DNA of 64,000 nt, taken from Planctobacterium marinum (GTDB lineage Bacteria > Pseudomonadota > Gammaproteobacteria > Enterobacterales > Alteromonadaceae). A model generated the notes under the pieces. That model was not told where the DNA came from. It did not search any database and worked only from the letters and a program-made list of their open reading frames with translations. A program made the translations under genes and the position numbers. The stretch is from assembly GCF_036322805.1 (NCBI RefSeq), contig NZ_AP027272.1:4092001-4156000 (forward strand). Reading direction: 5' to 3'. Positions 44,974-54,982 of this stretch are shown in pieces (position 1 is the first letter of the stretch; each line of letters begins with the position of its first letter).

Positions 44974-45309
44974 TCTGATTATCTCCAGCGATCACCAGAA
45001 GATGCAACGGCTGAAGAATTACGCCAGTTTCAGCTAGCAATGGCTGAGTCTGGCGTAACCAACACGACGATTAATTCCACCTTTTCAGGCTTACAATTTC
45101 TGTTCTGCAAAATGCTTGACCGCCCTGATGTCATGCTAAAAGTCAGCTCAGTACCTGTACCACGTAAATTGCCAACGATACTGAGTAAAACAGAAGTAAA
45201 GCGACTACTGGATGCGACTCATTGCGTATTAGGTATTACCCAATCACTTATTACGGCCATTAATATGCTCCGTAAAGTTTTGAGTTTCGACTTTGCAAAC
45301 TGCTTGTAA
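44974..45309 (+). pseudogene. Decayed tyrosine recombinase (N-terminal part)
   Basis: Starting after a stop at 44971 the frame reads SDYLQRSPEDATAEELRQFQ, then TINSTFSGLQFLFCKMLDRPD and PRKLPTILSKTEVKRLLDAT. This matches the SAM-like N-terminal domain and linker of XerC-type integrases associated with IS91-like or plasmid elements. The first helices and the whole catalytic domain are missing; similarity fades after about 45225. Remaining parts of 44908-45373 show nothing else. Confidence 0.75.
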
Positions 45310-45373
45310 AAATTAAATGTTTCTAAATTGATTGTTACACTTACTTTCCTCGGCCAAAGGGGCTCAAAAATTA

Positions 45374-48300
45374 TCACTCAGAGAAACTTATAGTGAACCA
45401 CGTCTGCCAATCCGCGCTGTTATATACTATTGCTCGGCCATAAGCTTCTCGAAGGCGCGCTTCCTGCTCATTTATACTGCGACGAAAGTCAAAGTTATGG
45501 AGCCCTCTGTCCAGATGAAGTTTCCAGTAACCCAACCCTTGGTCTAACACTATCGTGATTACTTTACCGCTCTGGAAATGTAAAGCCAGTGTTCGTCTGT
45601 GAGGAATCTGAGCTTTCTCTACCATGTTAAGCTGGACATCCTGAGAGCAGGCATGAGAAAGCCAGCCGCTAAAAATAGTTTCGTAATCATCCTGATAGAT
45701 CCAGTCGTGATGAATGGCAAAGCCTTCTCTCGATCTGTGATTCACATCAAAGCAGGTGTTAACTTCGATACTGAGATTCTGATCCATTGCAAGCCCCGAG
45801 AGCAGCTCACTTAGCATTAACAGGCTTGATGGGCTCTGTACATATCGGTCGGTATAAACAACATTTTCCAAAGGCGAGTTAGATATTTCCTCTTTAAACC
45901 GCGACTCGTTTTCGCTCCAAAAGTGGATAAGCCGTTTTCCTAAGCCCACCAACGACCCATTTAACTCTTTCAGCGCAGGTATCTCCTGTACACCAAATTT
46001 TTGTGGTGGCTCAAGCTCAACTTTTTGTCCTTCTATTTGTGGGTAGCTCACAGTCTCAACCGAAATTTGCTCACTAACCAGCCAATGCTCGCCCGGTAGT
46101 GTGGTGAGCTCGTCAATGTTGGCAACGGTCAGGCAACGGTTGTCCTTGATCACCTGATATACAACGTTGTGGGCAACATCAGCCGCCACTACTTCAACGC
46201 CAATTCTGCCCAACTCTGCCAGGAATCGGTTTACCTCTTTATCAAGCTTTTTATTCGGAACAACGACTTGCACGGTAATTTCATCGCTTAGTAAGCTATG
46301 AAACTTGGCTTTGAAACGACCCGTTGCCATATCCCAGTCAGCCACTTGCCCGGAGAAAAAAAACCTCAAGGTATCTGGTTTTGACCTAACCACCTCACTT
46401 AGTTTTTCCTGAAGCGTGCTTGCTACATACGAAACAGGACAACCCCGTCCAAGTAGCTCATTAACCTCACTTGGCAGACTCAGATGATTCTGGATATTTT
46501 CCTGTAACCAGATCAGTGCCAGCTTTCTGTCTAACCGGTCAATATCATGACGTGAGTCGCTTTCTAACAAGCAAGAATGACAATACTTTTCACAATCATC
46601 GTTACAGGTGAGTACTTCGAAAACTGATTCCAAAAGGGGCTTAATGACGTGTTTTGCCGACGTAGCGAAACCCGCGCCACCACTTACTATATCGAAAAGT
46701 TGAACGACTTCAGCATTAGCACCACCGTCAATCAATGCAGGTCGAGTGCTATAGCCTACCTCACTGACAGATATACCGAGTTGGTCAACCAGGGTTTTTC
46801 GTAGTGCAACTGCTATGGTTGTCGCTATCGTTTTGTCATGCAGACAAGCTTTAGACTCAGGGTTTCGCAATATAAGCTCGAAGACGTCTGTTGTTGTGTT
46901 GTAACCAAGGTGGATTCCCTCCAAAATTTTGCCAGAAGCATCACACTCGGGTTTATCATCAGCGTTACGTTGAAAGCGATTTGGCATCGGAGGTCTATGC
47001 GGCTTATCGTACGTGAGAGACTGAGGCAGCTCTTCTGATAACGTCATAGATTCGGCCCTGCCACAGCCCAGACAAATTGCATACCCTGTTCCATTTACAC
47101 CAGAACAGTAATGAAAAACATGTCCCTCGCTATCCGCCACCATATACCCAACTTCAGGATTTGGTAGCGGGATATGCTCGCTTTTTCCCATGACCCACGG
47201 CTTTTGAACTGGCACAAATTGTGTATGTGCGATGTTATTCGACGGCGGATGATAGAAGTCCACCACAAACCCTGTTGGCTCGATAACATTTCGCTGGTGT
47301 TTAAACTTTATTGGCTTTCCACACTTAGCATTAGTACAAACAAGGCCGCCTTGCTTGTTCAATTCCGTTTCATATCCCGTTTGCCCGCAACTGTCACACT
47401 TCCAGGCAATATCAAACTTCTGAGCGTCCTTTGCACCTTCAACATGCACATTCTGCCAATTCAATGTAATTCCGGCTGACTTATGCACTCTTCCATCCAG
47501 TACCAGCTCGGTTCCAGGTGCAAATTCCCGAATCGCAACCGCAAGGTTTCTGCTGGGCATTCCCCGACTCAATGATACGTTATCGTCTCTGGATTCATTG
47601 AAGTCTTTCTTGCGCTTGTGCTCTTTTTCACGCAAGAAATCTGTCAGTGAATACACCGATAAATTGACCACGTCGGTAGGAAATCCGTAACCAGGCAGAA
47701 AGCCCCTTGTTGCTAAATCCCGGAGCAGATACTCCCGACATAATCGTCGCAAATCCTTTTCAAGCTTGTGTTTATATAGTTCTGAGTCGGTACTGCTTAA
47801 TTCCTTTTGAATGTACTGGTATTCGTCGAGCCAGCGTTTGGCTAACGCTACTACCTTGTCCCTGGCATCGTCACACAACTTCACTTCTGAACATGATGAC
47901 AGCGATGTCCCTCTTACAAGTACATCGAACTCATTTTTCATCGCGGTACTTTTGGCGCTCAACCAGTCAATAAACCGCTCATAAATGGCTTTTTGCGATT
48001 CTAGTTTCAGATAAAACCATTCAAGGCTTAGAAATAGTTTTTCTTTCTGAGTTGTACCGATTTCTTCGCGTAAGAACTTACCTAACAAAAATGCGTTTAC
48101 ATGCCGCTGTACCAGTTTTGACGAACTAAACGTCACAGTCGGAGCAGGTATGGCGGTTACAAATGGCCATTTTGGGTGGTTAAACACAAATTGATCGTGC
48201 GGATTACTTTTACAAATGGTGTACCCGATGGCACGCGCCTCACTGGAGCGGCCTGCCCGACCCGCGCGCTGAAGATAATTGGCTGGGTGAGGTGGCACGT

Positions 48301-51300
48301 TGTTCATCACCACGGCAGATATTCCTCCAATATCCACGCCCATCTCCATCGTCGTGGAGCAGTTCAGCACATTTTTTCGGCCTTGCTTAAACCACTCTTC
48401 ATAACGTTCCAGGTTTTCCGATGATTGTTGAGCCGAGTGCTCCGCATTTGTATAATAAAACCCTCCCTCAACGGCTCTGTCGTTAATATCTGTCCACAGG
48501 TTCAGCTCTCGTAACACTCGTACTTTGGCATCATTTGCCACTTTTTCCCTGACTTCGTCGATAAACGTAGAGACGTTGGTGCCTGTGTTAAACTCCCAAA
48601 TTGAAGGTAAGTCTACTTTGTTACATTGGAAATCTTTGGCAGCTTTATTCCAGGGAATGTAGGGAGTGATACCCTTAAATACAGTATCAAGTAGTTTATT
48701 GGTTATCGGACAAATGTAGGCGTCAGTCAAGAGTGAAAATTGCACCGTATTTAAGCGCAACTGAAATCGCTTGTTCGATACATCAGAAATCGTACGTGAA
48801 TCTATCAGTGCTTTCCATGCTGCCTTCAACCATGTATTGAGAATGTTTTCTTGCTTAGTACCAATTTGATCAAAGCCTGCTGCTTTGGCCAATAATGTGA
48901 TAACTCTTTGTTGTCTAGCATTGCCAGTCCTCACTAGAGGCCATTTCTTGATGCGGTTTTCGTCCTCGTCCCTGGATTCTGGGTCGATTAGGAATTTGGG
49001 ATAAAAGTGCATGCCTATCCATCGTGACCATTCGTCATTAACTGCGACAAATGTGTTCTCTCTGACATAAAAGTCCATACAGACCTTTAAGTAATCCTTC
49101 CAATCTTGCAAAGTCAGTTTATGTGCATCCCAGAATTCAGGGACTCTTTCTATCGACTCAATACCGGTGTAGACCAGTTTGATCAAACCCTGAGTCTCAA
49201 TGTTGTTGCGAAATTTAGGACGCCTCGCGACTTCTCGGGTCAACAGCATTTCAGAAAGCTTTGTTGCGTCAGACCGTTCAAACACTTCTGGAGCAAGATA
49301 ACGGTTTTCCAACGTCATAGACTGTGCAATATCGTTATCGCTTTTTACGATACTGATTAAATCGGGCCAGGCCATCGGTTTCGGCTGTAGTTTGTTTAGT
49401 ACTCCTCCCTCTAGTGCCTCAATGTATTGTTCAAGGGCTTCAGCATCATCCGGCCTCTCAGTTTTTATACCTGGTAAACAAATCTTAAGAGTGTCAATCG
49501 ACATTGATTGATATTCTCTTACCCTATCCAAAAGTTGGGGATCTAAATCCATCTTTTCTATGAGTGATTTGCGTAACTCTCGAATCAATACACCCCGGAA
49601 GTGAGAACGCTCCGCTTCCTGTTGCATACTCACTGATATTTTGGCCGTTCCTTGTCGGCTGTCAGTAAAAGTGATCAGGCGACGTCCTCGTCCAGGCAAA
49701 GAGTTGGGGCCTTCTTTGCTACTTGTTTTGTCATCTTGTTCAAAGTCCGGGCAATACTCTAATACGGTAGGAACCGCATTTGTCGCGTAAAAAGGCGCAC
49801 CTAATAAGCATCTTCTGAGTGCTCTTCCATGTTGACCGCGACCTTTATGACCACAGCCAGAACATTGCTGTTGTGCTTCTTCATTAACAGCAAGTTCAAT
49901 TTCGCCATCGCCAAACTTCATTTTCCCTGTTTTATCAAAGGTGACAGGCTGGTAGCCATGTTCTTCGTTTTCAGAATGACTGAATACGACAGGCTGTGAC
50001 GTCCGAGTCAGGCTGTCTGCACTTATGTCGGAGAGATCGCTTGGATTATCTGCGTCTATTTCTCTTTCACCTTCGGTGAGAGAAAACTCATCTTCTTGCC
50101 GATTCACCCACTGCTGTAATGATGAATGATTATCATAGGCACCGAGTAAGTGAGGTTCGTTACATTCATCACAGAATGCGAGCTCTAAAACCGGAGCACC
50201 ACATTCACAATGGACACTGTGCGTAGAGTAAACGGCCCCATACGGCCAATGTTCATCAAGCGGCGTTCTCTCTTTATATGCACAGTGCTTATCAATACAG
50301 GCCCATACCCCGTCCAGAGTGCGTTGAAAATAGTGCGCTCGGAGTTTTAAAAAGGCTTCATCCTGCCCGTTGTACGATGGTCGCGTGTTTGTGCAAATAT
50401 CCAACCAGCGGTAAATCTCAGCCTCTGTTAAGTTGAATTCAGAGAGATCTTGCCTAATCTCTTCTATCGTTTTTGGAGGCGCATCTTGTTTAGTGAGAGC
50501 CCTTCTTAATGACATCGCAATGTCATTATTGACTAATGCATTGAAACGCAACTGGGAGACTGCCGCGTCACGCTTTTCTTTTTTTGAATCAGGAGCCTCA
50601 CCTTCCGGCTCTATGGCTTCTATTTGCTCAAGCGAAAGTGTTTGAGAAGCGCTAGGTCTTAATTGAGGCACACGTCTGCGACCACCTATTACTTCAACCT
50701 GAGACTCCGAAATATTAGCAAGATTCGCCAGATAGCGTTTCAGGCTATTCTCGGCCTCAGCTCCCGCGATTGTTGCCGAGGTGGCAACAAAGCGGATATT
50801 TTCAGGCTCTACTTCGAAGGCCTGCATTACACGCCGTAATTGCAGCGCCAGCTCTGCAGCCTGCGAGCCAACATAGGTGTGAGCTTCATCCAGCACTATC
50901 CAGCGAAGTTTACCTTTTGACTGCTCAATAATAGGTGCATCCGCCTGCCGGATTAGCATGTATTCAAGCATGGTGCCATTGGTAACCAGTATCTGGGCCG
51001 GATCATCACGCAAGCCTTCCCTACTCATTACTTCCTGAGGGTTGGCTTGCTGCTGCTGTCGCTCTTTACTTTCTAAGTATTCGGGCGTCTTGCCATTAAA
51101 CAGACAAAAACGTATGTCGCCGTTAAAGTGTTTCGTCCAAGCATTCAGACGTTCTCGCTGTGAATTTATCAGTGCGTTTAACGGATACAAAAAAAGCGCT
51201 CTCACCCCAGTCAAACGAGATTGCGCTCCTTGTGCTTCACGGTAAAGATCTTCTAAAACCGGGATCATGAAGCACTCAGTTTTACCCGATCCGGTACCAC

Positions 51301-51661
51301 TGGTGATAATCCTGGACTGCGCCTGTTCGGCTAATAAATCCCTCCACGCCTTGCGCTGATGCTTGAACGGGTGCCATTCACGGTTAAACCGGTATCTGCC
51401 ATTATCCTTTGAATCTAAGGCGTCAACCACGCCCTTTGAGAGTAAACCTGTCTCAACCAACTCCTGTAGTGATAAAGTGAGATCGCGCTCCCAGGCAAAC
51501 ATTTGTTCGAACACGGGTCCGTGAACAAACGCCTCATCGCCTTCCATTTTGGCACTAAGATGGTTTCGTAGCCTTGGGTTATTGATACCCAATACGCTCA
51601 GGGTTGCTTCCTTAGCCCGGGAATTCGCTTGCTGCTTTAATGTCGAAAAAAATCCTTTCAT
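45374..51661 (-). CDS. druE: DruE-like giant helicase with DUF1998 domain (Druantia)
   Basis: 2095 residues. Superfamily 2 helicase: S121GTGSGKTE (Walker A), VLDEAH at 258-261, FVATSATIAG, a late motif near residue 1135 (STTMEMGVDIGGISAVV, NYLQRAGRAGRSS). A Cys-rich insert (CECGAPVLELAFCDECNEPH) lies in the middle. The C-terminal third holds DUF1998 with GGAGFATSAKHV and C-N-D-D-C-x3-C-x2-C near residues 1690-1705, followed by an Arg-Leu-Asp-Arg segment. Size and domain order match DruE of Druantia systems. It follows the 1087-residue gene with one base between, as in Druantia type III (DruH-DruE). Last gene of the long operon, converging on the tns genes. Confidence 0.8.
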   Translation of the reverse strand: MKGFFSTLKQQANSRAKEATLSVLGINNPRLRNHLSAKMEGDEAFVHGPVFEQMFAWERDLTLSLQELVETGLLSKGVVDALDSKDNGRYRFNREWHPFKHQRKAWRDLLAEQAQSRIITSGTGSGKTECFMIPVLEDLYREAQGAQSRLTGVRALFLYPLNALINSQRERLNAWTKHFNGDIRFCLFNGKTPEYLESKERQQQQANPQEVMSREGLRDDPAQILVTNGTMLEYMLIRQADAPIIEQSKGKLRWIVLDEAHTYVGSQAAELALQLRRVMQAFEVEPENIRFVATSATIAGAEAENSLKRYLANLANISESQVEVIGGRRRVPQLRPSASQTLSLEQIEAIEPEGEAPDSKKEKRDAAVSQLRFNALVNNDIAMSLRRALTKQDAPPKTIEEIRQDLSEFNLTEAEIYRWLDICTNTRPSYNGQDEAFLKLRAHYFQRTLDGVWACIDKHCAYKERTPLDEHWPYGAVYSTHSVHCECGAPVLELAFCDECNEPHLLGAYDNHSSLQQWVNRQEDEFSLTEGEREIDADNPSDLSDISADSLTRTSQPVVFSHSENEEHGYQPVTFDKTGKMKFGDGEIELAVNEEAQQQCSGCGHKGRGQHGRALRRCLLGAPFYATNAVPTVLEYCPDFEQDDKTSSKEGPNSLPGRGRRLITFTDSRQGTAKISVSMQQEAERSHFRGVLIRELRKSLIEKMDLDPQLLDRVREYQSMSIDTLKICLPGIKTERPDDAEALEQYIEALEGGVLNKLQPKPMAWPDLISIVKSDNDIAQSMTLENRYLAPEVFERSDATKLSEMLLTREVARRPKFRNNIETQGLIKLVYTGIESIERVPEFWDAHKLTLQDWKDYLKVCMDFYVRENTFVAVNDEWSRWIGMHFYPKFLIDPESRDEDENRIKKWPLVRTGNARQQRVITLLAKAAGFDQIGTKQENILNTWLKAAWKALIDSRTISDVSNKRFQLRLNTVQFSLLTDAYICPITNKLLDTVFKGITPYIPWNKAAKDFQCNKVDLPSIWEFNTGTNVSTFIDEVREKVANDAKVRVLRELNLWTDINDRAVEGGFYYTNAEHSAQQSSENLERYEEWFKQGRKNVLNCSTTMEMGVDIGGISAVVMNNVPPHPANYLQRAGRAGRSSEARAIGYTICKSNPHDQFVFNHPKWPFVTAIPAPTVTFSSSKLVQRHVNAFLLGKFLREEIGTTQKEKLFLSLEWFYLKLESQKAIYERFIDWLSAKSTAMKNEFDVLVRGTSLSSCSEVKLCDDARDKVVALAKRWLDEYQYIQKELSSTDSELYKHKLEKDLRRLCREYLLRDLATRGFLPGYGFPTDVVNLSVYSLTDFLREKEHKRKKDFNESRDDNVSLSRGMPSRNLAVAIREFAPGTELVLDGRVHKSAGITLNWQNVHVEGAKDAQKFDIAWKCDSCGQTGYETELNKQGGLVCTNAKCGKPIKFKHQRNVIEPTGFVVDFYHPPSNNIAHTQFVPVQKPWVMGKSEHIPLPNPEVGYMVADSEGHVFHYCSGVNGTGYAICLGCGRAESMTLSEELPQSLTYDKPHRPPMPNRFQRNADDKPECDASGKILEGIHLGYNTTTDVFELILRNPESKACLHDKTIATTIAVALRKTLVDQLGISVSEVGYSTRPALIDGGANAEVVQLFDIVSGGAGFATSAKHVIKPLLESVFEVLTCNDDCEKYCHSCLLESDSRHDIDRLDRKLALIWLQENIQNHLSLPSEVNELLGRGCPVSYVASTLQEKLSEVVRSKPDTLRFFFSGQVADWDMATGRFKAKFHSLLSDEITVQVVVPNKKLDKEVNRFLAELGRIGVEVVAADVAHNVVYQVIKDNRCLTVANIDELTTLPGEHWLVSEQISVETVSYPQIEGQKVELEPPQKFGVQEIPALKELNGSLVGLGKRLIHFWSENESRFKEEISNSPLENVVYTDRYVQSPSSLLMLSELLSGLAMDQNLSIEVNTCFDVNHRSREGFAIHHDWIYQDDYETIFSGWLSHACSQDVQLNMVEKAQIPHRRTLALHFQSGKVITIVLDQGLGYWKLHLDRGLHNFDFRRSINEQEARLREAYGRAIVYNSADWQTWFTISFSE

Positions 51662-51662
51662 A

Positions 51663-54600
51663 TCAATACTCCTTAAAGAAACTCAGTGCACATTGGAACA
51701 CAGGGTTAAACCAATCACGGTCGAACTCCATAAGCTGCCGCAGCAGAAAATAGTTCACGTGGTTAGTGCCCAAAAGCTCCTGCCAGCCTGCTTTACCCAT
51801 CACCACTGCCGCCGCTGCAATCGGGAAATACATAACAGCGGTTTGAAATTCATGTGGTACGTCAAACGAAGCCATTTCTTTGAAATTTATTAAAACAGCG
51901 CGTTGAAGTGCGGCCCCATAATGTTGCGGCCAGCGGACTTTTACATCGGCACTATGACGTAAAAGATCGTCTTTCCAGGTATTGATCAAAATGGGATACA
52001 TGGCTTTGTTCTTGCTATCGACTGAGAACAACTCTGGCAATGACATAAAACCGGTTATCGCATCTGTTTTATCCTGCAAGTATTTTGCTACTAATGGCTC
52101 TGGGAAGCCCAATTTTTCCAGATAGACTTTGTAACGCTTTTGGGCTTCATTCCAGTAATCCAGCGGTATTAGCTCCCAAACCACATTGCATTGTGTTTGT
52201 AACACCTCTAACACTCTTTCAACTGCTTGTTTGGTAGCAAACGGCAGAAGAGATAGACAGCCTTTGTGCTTTGACAGCGCTTTCCAGGCTTCAAATGTGG
52301 CAAGGGGGAGATGCGCGTAACTCTCAAGCAATTTATCCAGGTATCGCCAGCCAGAGTGCTCAAGGTTAGTTGCCATTGCATCTAAAACTGGCGTAAAAGC
52401 ATCGGTGTTGTGAACAGGGTGATAATGCTGCGCCGCTTTTTCCAGCGAACGTACTTCCCCTGATAACACCGTTGACTCGGTAGGGGGGATAAATATTGCC
52501 CTAAAATAAATCGCTGATGCTCTCTGTGGCACTGCAAGTTTTGGTGTGGCGCGACGTTGCGGCAACTCAAATTCACCTATTGGCGCGCCGTTTGATAACC
52601 GCTGAGCAAGTACTTCCGGCTTTTCATTTGGGTCAGCTAAGTTAATTACCTCTAGCTTTAGATCTGAGAAATCCCTCACCTCATCACTACTGAATACTAA
52701 AGAGTCAAAAGCGACCTTCCCTGATGCAGCATTCCAGCCAACGGTATATTGTTTTAGCACAGTACCCTGACTGCTAATGACCATTCTTACTACTTCATCA
52801 AGTTCATTATTTTGAGCCGTGGCCAGCAGTTCTTTTATTTTGTCTCGCAGCTCAAATAGGCTAACTTCCTCTGCGCTTTTATGGACATCGTAATGAAACA
52901 CATAGGATGGATTATCCCTGGACGATGTAGGCGCTTTAAGCTCTATATCAAACTCCGTTCTAGGCTTATTGGGTGCTTTAAACAACATCGCACGAACGCC
53001 TAGTAACTCATCAATCGCACAATGACGAGGCAATGCTTTTCCATTTTCATCAAACACCAGTGCGCCACGACTGGGAAACGGAATAGTCAGTGAAATCGGC
53101 TCTGCCAATAAGTTGGCTTGTACCTGCAATACAATGTGGATAGGTGGAATACCATCAGCACTGAGCGTAATATGTTTAGTCTGGTTCACTGACCGTGTCT
53201 TCGTATTAACTTCAGAGTCAACGTTGTAAATAAAGGCTTTTTCACTCGCAATTGACACACTGCCGGTAACCGGGCTTTGTCCTGGCTGCAACGCAATCTC
53301 AAAATCATTTGGCAGTATCGCAATTTTTCGTCGATAAAGAGTTTTTCCCTCAGCTTTTACCCGTAACACTTGTCGACCAAAGAGTTCTGCCGAATGCCTT
53401 GCGTTTCCTACCTCATTGTCACCGATGAAAATACGGGCTTCAGGATGATGGCAGGTAATGCGAGGCACGCCTCTGTACACCGGATACCCTCCCTGACTAG
53501 GAAATTCTATTTGCTCGCCCTTTATCTCCAGGCTTTCACTACTGAAACTGTCTTCTTTGTTTGATAGGTGATAGGTGTCACTATCTTCTGCGTTGGTATA
53601 GCGAATAATAAGTTCACCGGAAAACCCAACCCGACGATAGCCCTCGTACTGCACGTAGTCGATTACTGTGGCGTCTTTACTGTCAACCTGTGCATCAGCA
53701 GGTAACAGTACCGCCAGGCTTTCGGCTTTCTGGCTCACACTGCCACAGCCTATCACCTCATATTCCTCATTTTTCTGTGCAAGCAGTACGGGCATGTCAT
53801 CTAGTGGCAAGGAGGAAGCGGGGATTTCTTCAACATAACTCACCTTCCCTGCCTGCATGACTACAATGGAAAGCGGCACCTCATACTGTTCGCGCCGAAC
53901 AAACACCTCCGTTTTACGCATCTGCAACGTAGTGCAGTTGTCACTTATCTCAGCCCGGGCCATCCCAAAATCGGCAATTTGTGTCTTCCCTTCAAACACC
54001 AAGACTTCAACAATAGGTGCTGCTAAATCTTTGCGGGTCAGCGGAATAGCAAATTTCTTACTGATACGAATACTGGATGAAAACGATAATTCACTGGAAT
54101 GGCTTAGCCATTGGTACAGCTTTAAACGCTGCTGTTCACGTTTTTTATCTTTACGCTGAGCCGCCGCCGAGTTAAGTAAGCCTGTTAAAAATTTATCCCC
54201 AGTTTCTGTATCCAATGGGATAGGAAAGCTAACGCGCCAGTTTTTTACCATTGAATCGAGATGCTCTGCAGGCGCAATTTGCTCTTCTAGACTATATGTA
54301 TCAATCAGGGCATACAGGTTACCAACCATATCGTGCAACAAGGTAACGGTGCTGTCAGAGTGAAACGCATCAGGCATCATCTGCAATTGCTGTTTAATTA
54401 AGGGGATCGGGGAAACACCAAAGGACTTTGCACAGTCAAACTCCACCAGCAACTTCCTGAAAAGTGCCAGGAACCGGCCTCCCTCGGCGGCCAGCAACGA
54501 GAAGGGTAATCCACCTTCACTAAACAATGACCCAAGATAATCGTTTCGGTTGCTGTCATAGCGATTGACAGGGCGCTTCCAATAGGCAAGACCTTTGATC

Positions 54601-54926
54601 ACCACATCGGCGCGCTTGTACGGATCTAACTCAAATCCTAATGAATGAAATATACCAGACCAAGACCAAGCAGACTGGTATTCACGCCGGTACCATTCAG
54701 CACCAAACAAACAAAATGCGGCGCACCAGTGTGCGTTTTTCAACGATGCGGAATTGGGCGGACTTTCCTGCAGGAGGGATCGCAATCTGGCGCAGGTATC
54801 AGCGCTTAGCTGATAGGTAAACAAGGGGGAACCATTGGGCTCTGGCAATTCCCGCTGGTGCAACAGCGACTTTATAAATCCGCTGACCGTATTACCCTCA
54901 CCTAAAACACCATCGATATTGTACAT
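51663..54926 (-). CDS. druH: DruH-like protein (Druantia type III)
   Basis: 1087 residues without enzyme motifs that I recognise. N-terminal helical region (residues 1-250), then a long beta-rich part with repeated short strands (roughly 280-680), then a helical C-terminus. ATG at 54926 is preceded by AGGAGG. The assignment rests on size, lack of known domains, and strict coupling to the DruE-like helicase (one base between), which is the layout of Druantia type III. Its biochemical role is unknown in the family as well. The preceding PLD-like gene ends 56 bases upstream, the widest gap in the operon. Confidence 0.65.
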   Translation of the reverse strand: MYNIDGVLGEGNTVSGFIKSLLHQRELPEPNGSPLFTYQLSADTCARLRSLLQESPPNSASLKNAHWCAAFCLFGAEWYRREYQSAWSWSGIFHSLGFELDPYKRADVVIKGLAYWKRPVNRYDSNRNDYLGSLFSEGGLPFSLLAAEGGRFLALFRKLLVEFDCAKSFGVSPIPLIKQQLQMMPDAFHSDSTVTLLHDMVGNLYALIDTYSLEEQIAPAEHLDSMVKNWRVSFPIPLDTETGDKFLTGLLNSAAAQRKDKKREQQRLKLYQWLSHSSELSFSSSIRISKKFAIPLTRKDLAAPIVEVLVFEGKTQIADFGMARAEISDNCTTLQMRKTEVFVRREQYEVPLSIVVMQAGKVSYVEEIPASSLPLDDMPVLLAQKNEEYEVIGCGSVSQKAESLAVLLPADAQVDSKDATVIDYVQYEGYRRVGFSGELIIRYTNAEDSDTYHLSNKEDSFSSESLEIKGEQIEFPSQGGYPVYRGVPRITCHHPEARIFIGDNEVGNARHSAELFGRQVLRVKAEGKTLYRRKIAILPNDFEIALQPGQSPVTGSVSIASEKAFIYNVDSEVNTKTRSVNQTKHITLSADGIPPIHIVLQVQANLLAEPISLTIPFPSRGALVFDENGKALPRHCAIDELLGVRAMLFKAPNKPRTEFDIELKAPTSSRDNPSYVFHYDVHKSAEEVSLFELRDKIKELLATAQNNELDEVVRMVISSQGTVLKQYTVGWNAASGKVAFDSLVFSSDEVRDFSDLKLEVINLADPNEKPEVLAQRLSNGAPIGEFELPQRRATPKLAVPQRASAIYFRAIFIPPTESTVLSGEVRSLEKAAQHYHPVHNTDAFTPVLDAMATNLEHSGWRYLDKLLESYAHLPLATFEAWKALSKHKGCLSLLPFATKQAVERVLEVLQTQCNVVWELIPLDYWNEAQKRYKVYLEKLGFPEPLVAKYLQDKTDAITGFMSLPELFSVDSKNKAMYPILINTWKDDLLRHSADVKVRWPQHYGAALQRAVLINFKEMASFDVPHEFQTAVMYFPIAAAAVVMGKAGWQELLGTNHVNYFLLRQLMEFDRDWFNPVFQCALSFFKEY

Positions 54927-54982
54927 ACTCCCTCCTGACTGCTTATTCCTTCAATCATTATTTTTGTTTATTACAAATTGCG

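Noticed and set aside
41313..45000. CRISPR-associated transposon
   Set aside because: No cas gene, no CRISPR array and no TniQ are visible. The three repeats near 41322-41378 are end repeats with 20-21 base period, not spacers between palindromic repeats.
47174..47973. Plus-strand frames inside the druE-like gene
   Set aside because: They are shadows of a strongly coding minus-strand frame and have no recognisable domains or ribosome sites.
45374..54926. DISARM, BREX or Zorya
   Set aside because: The helicase with DUF1998 could suggest DISARM, but no DrmMI/DrmMII methylase of that type, no PglX or PglZ and no ZorAB motor proteins are present. Size and pairing with a 1087-residue gene fit Druantia better.
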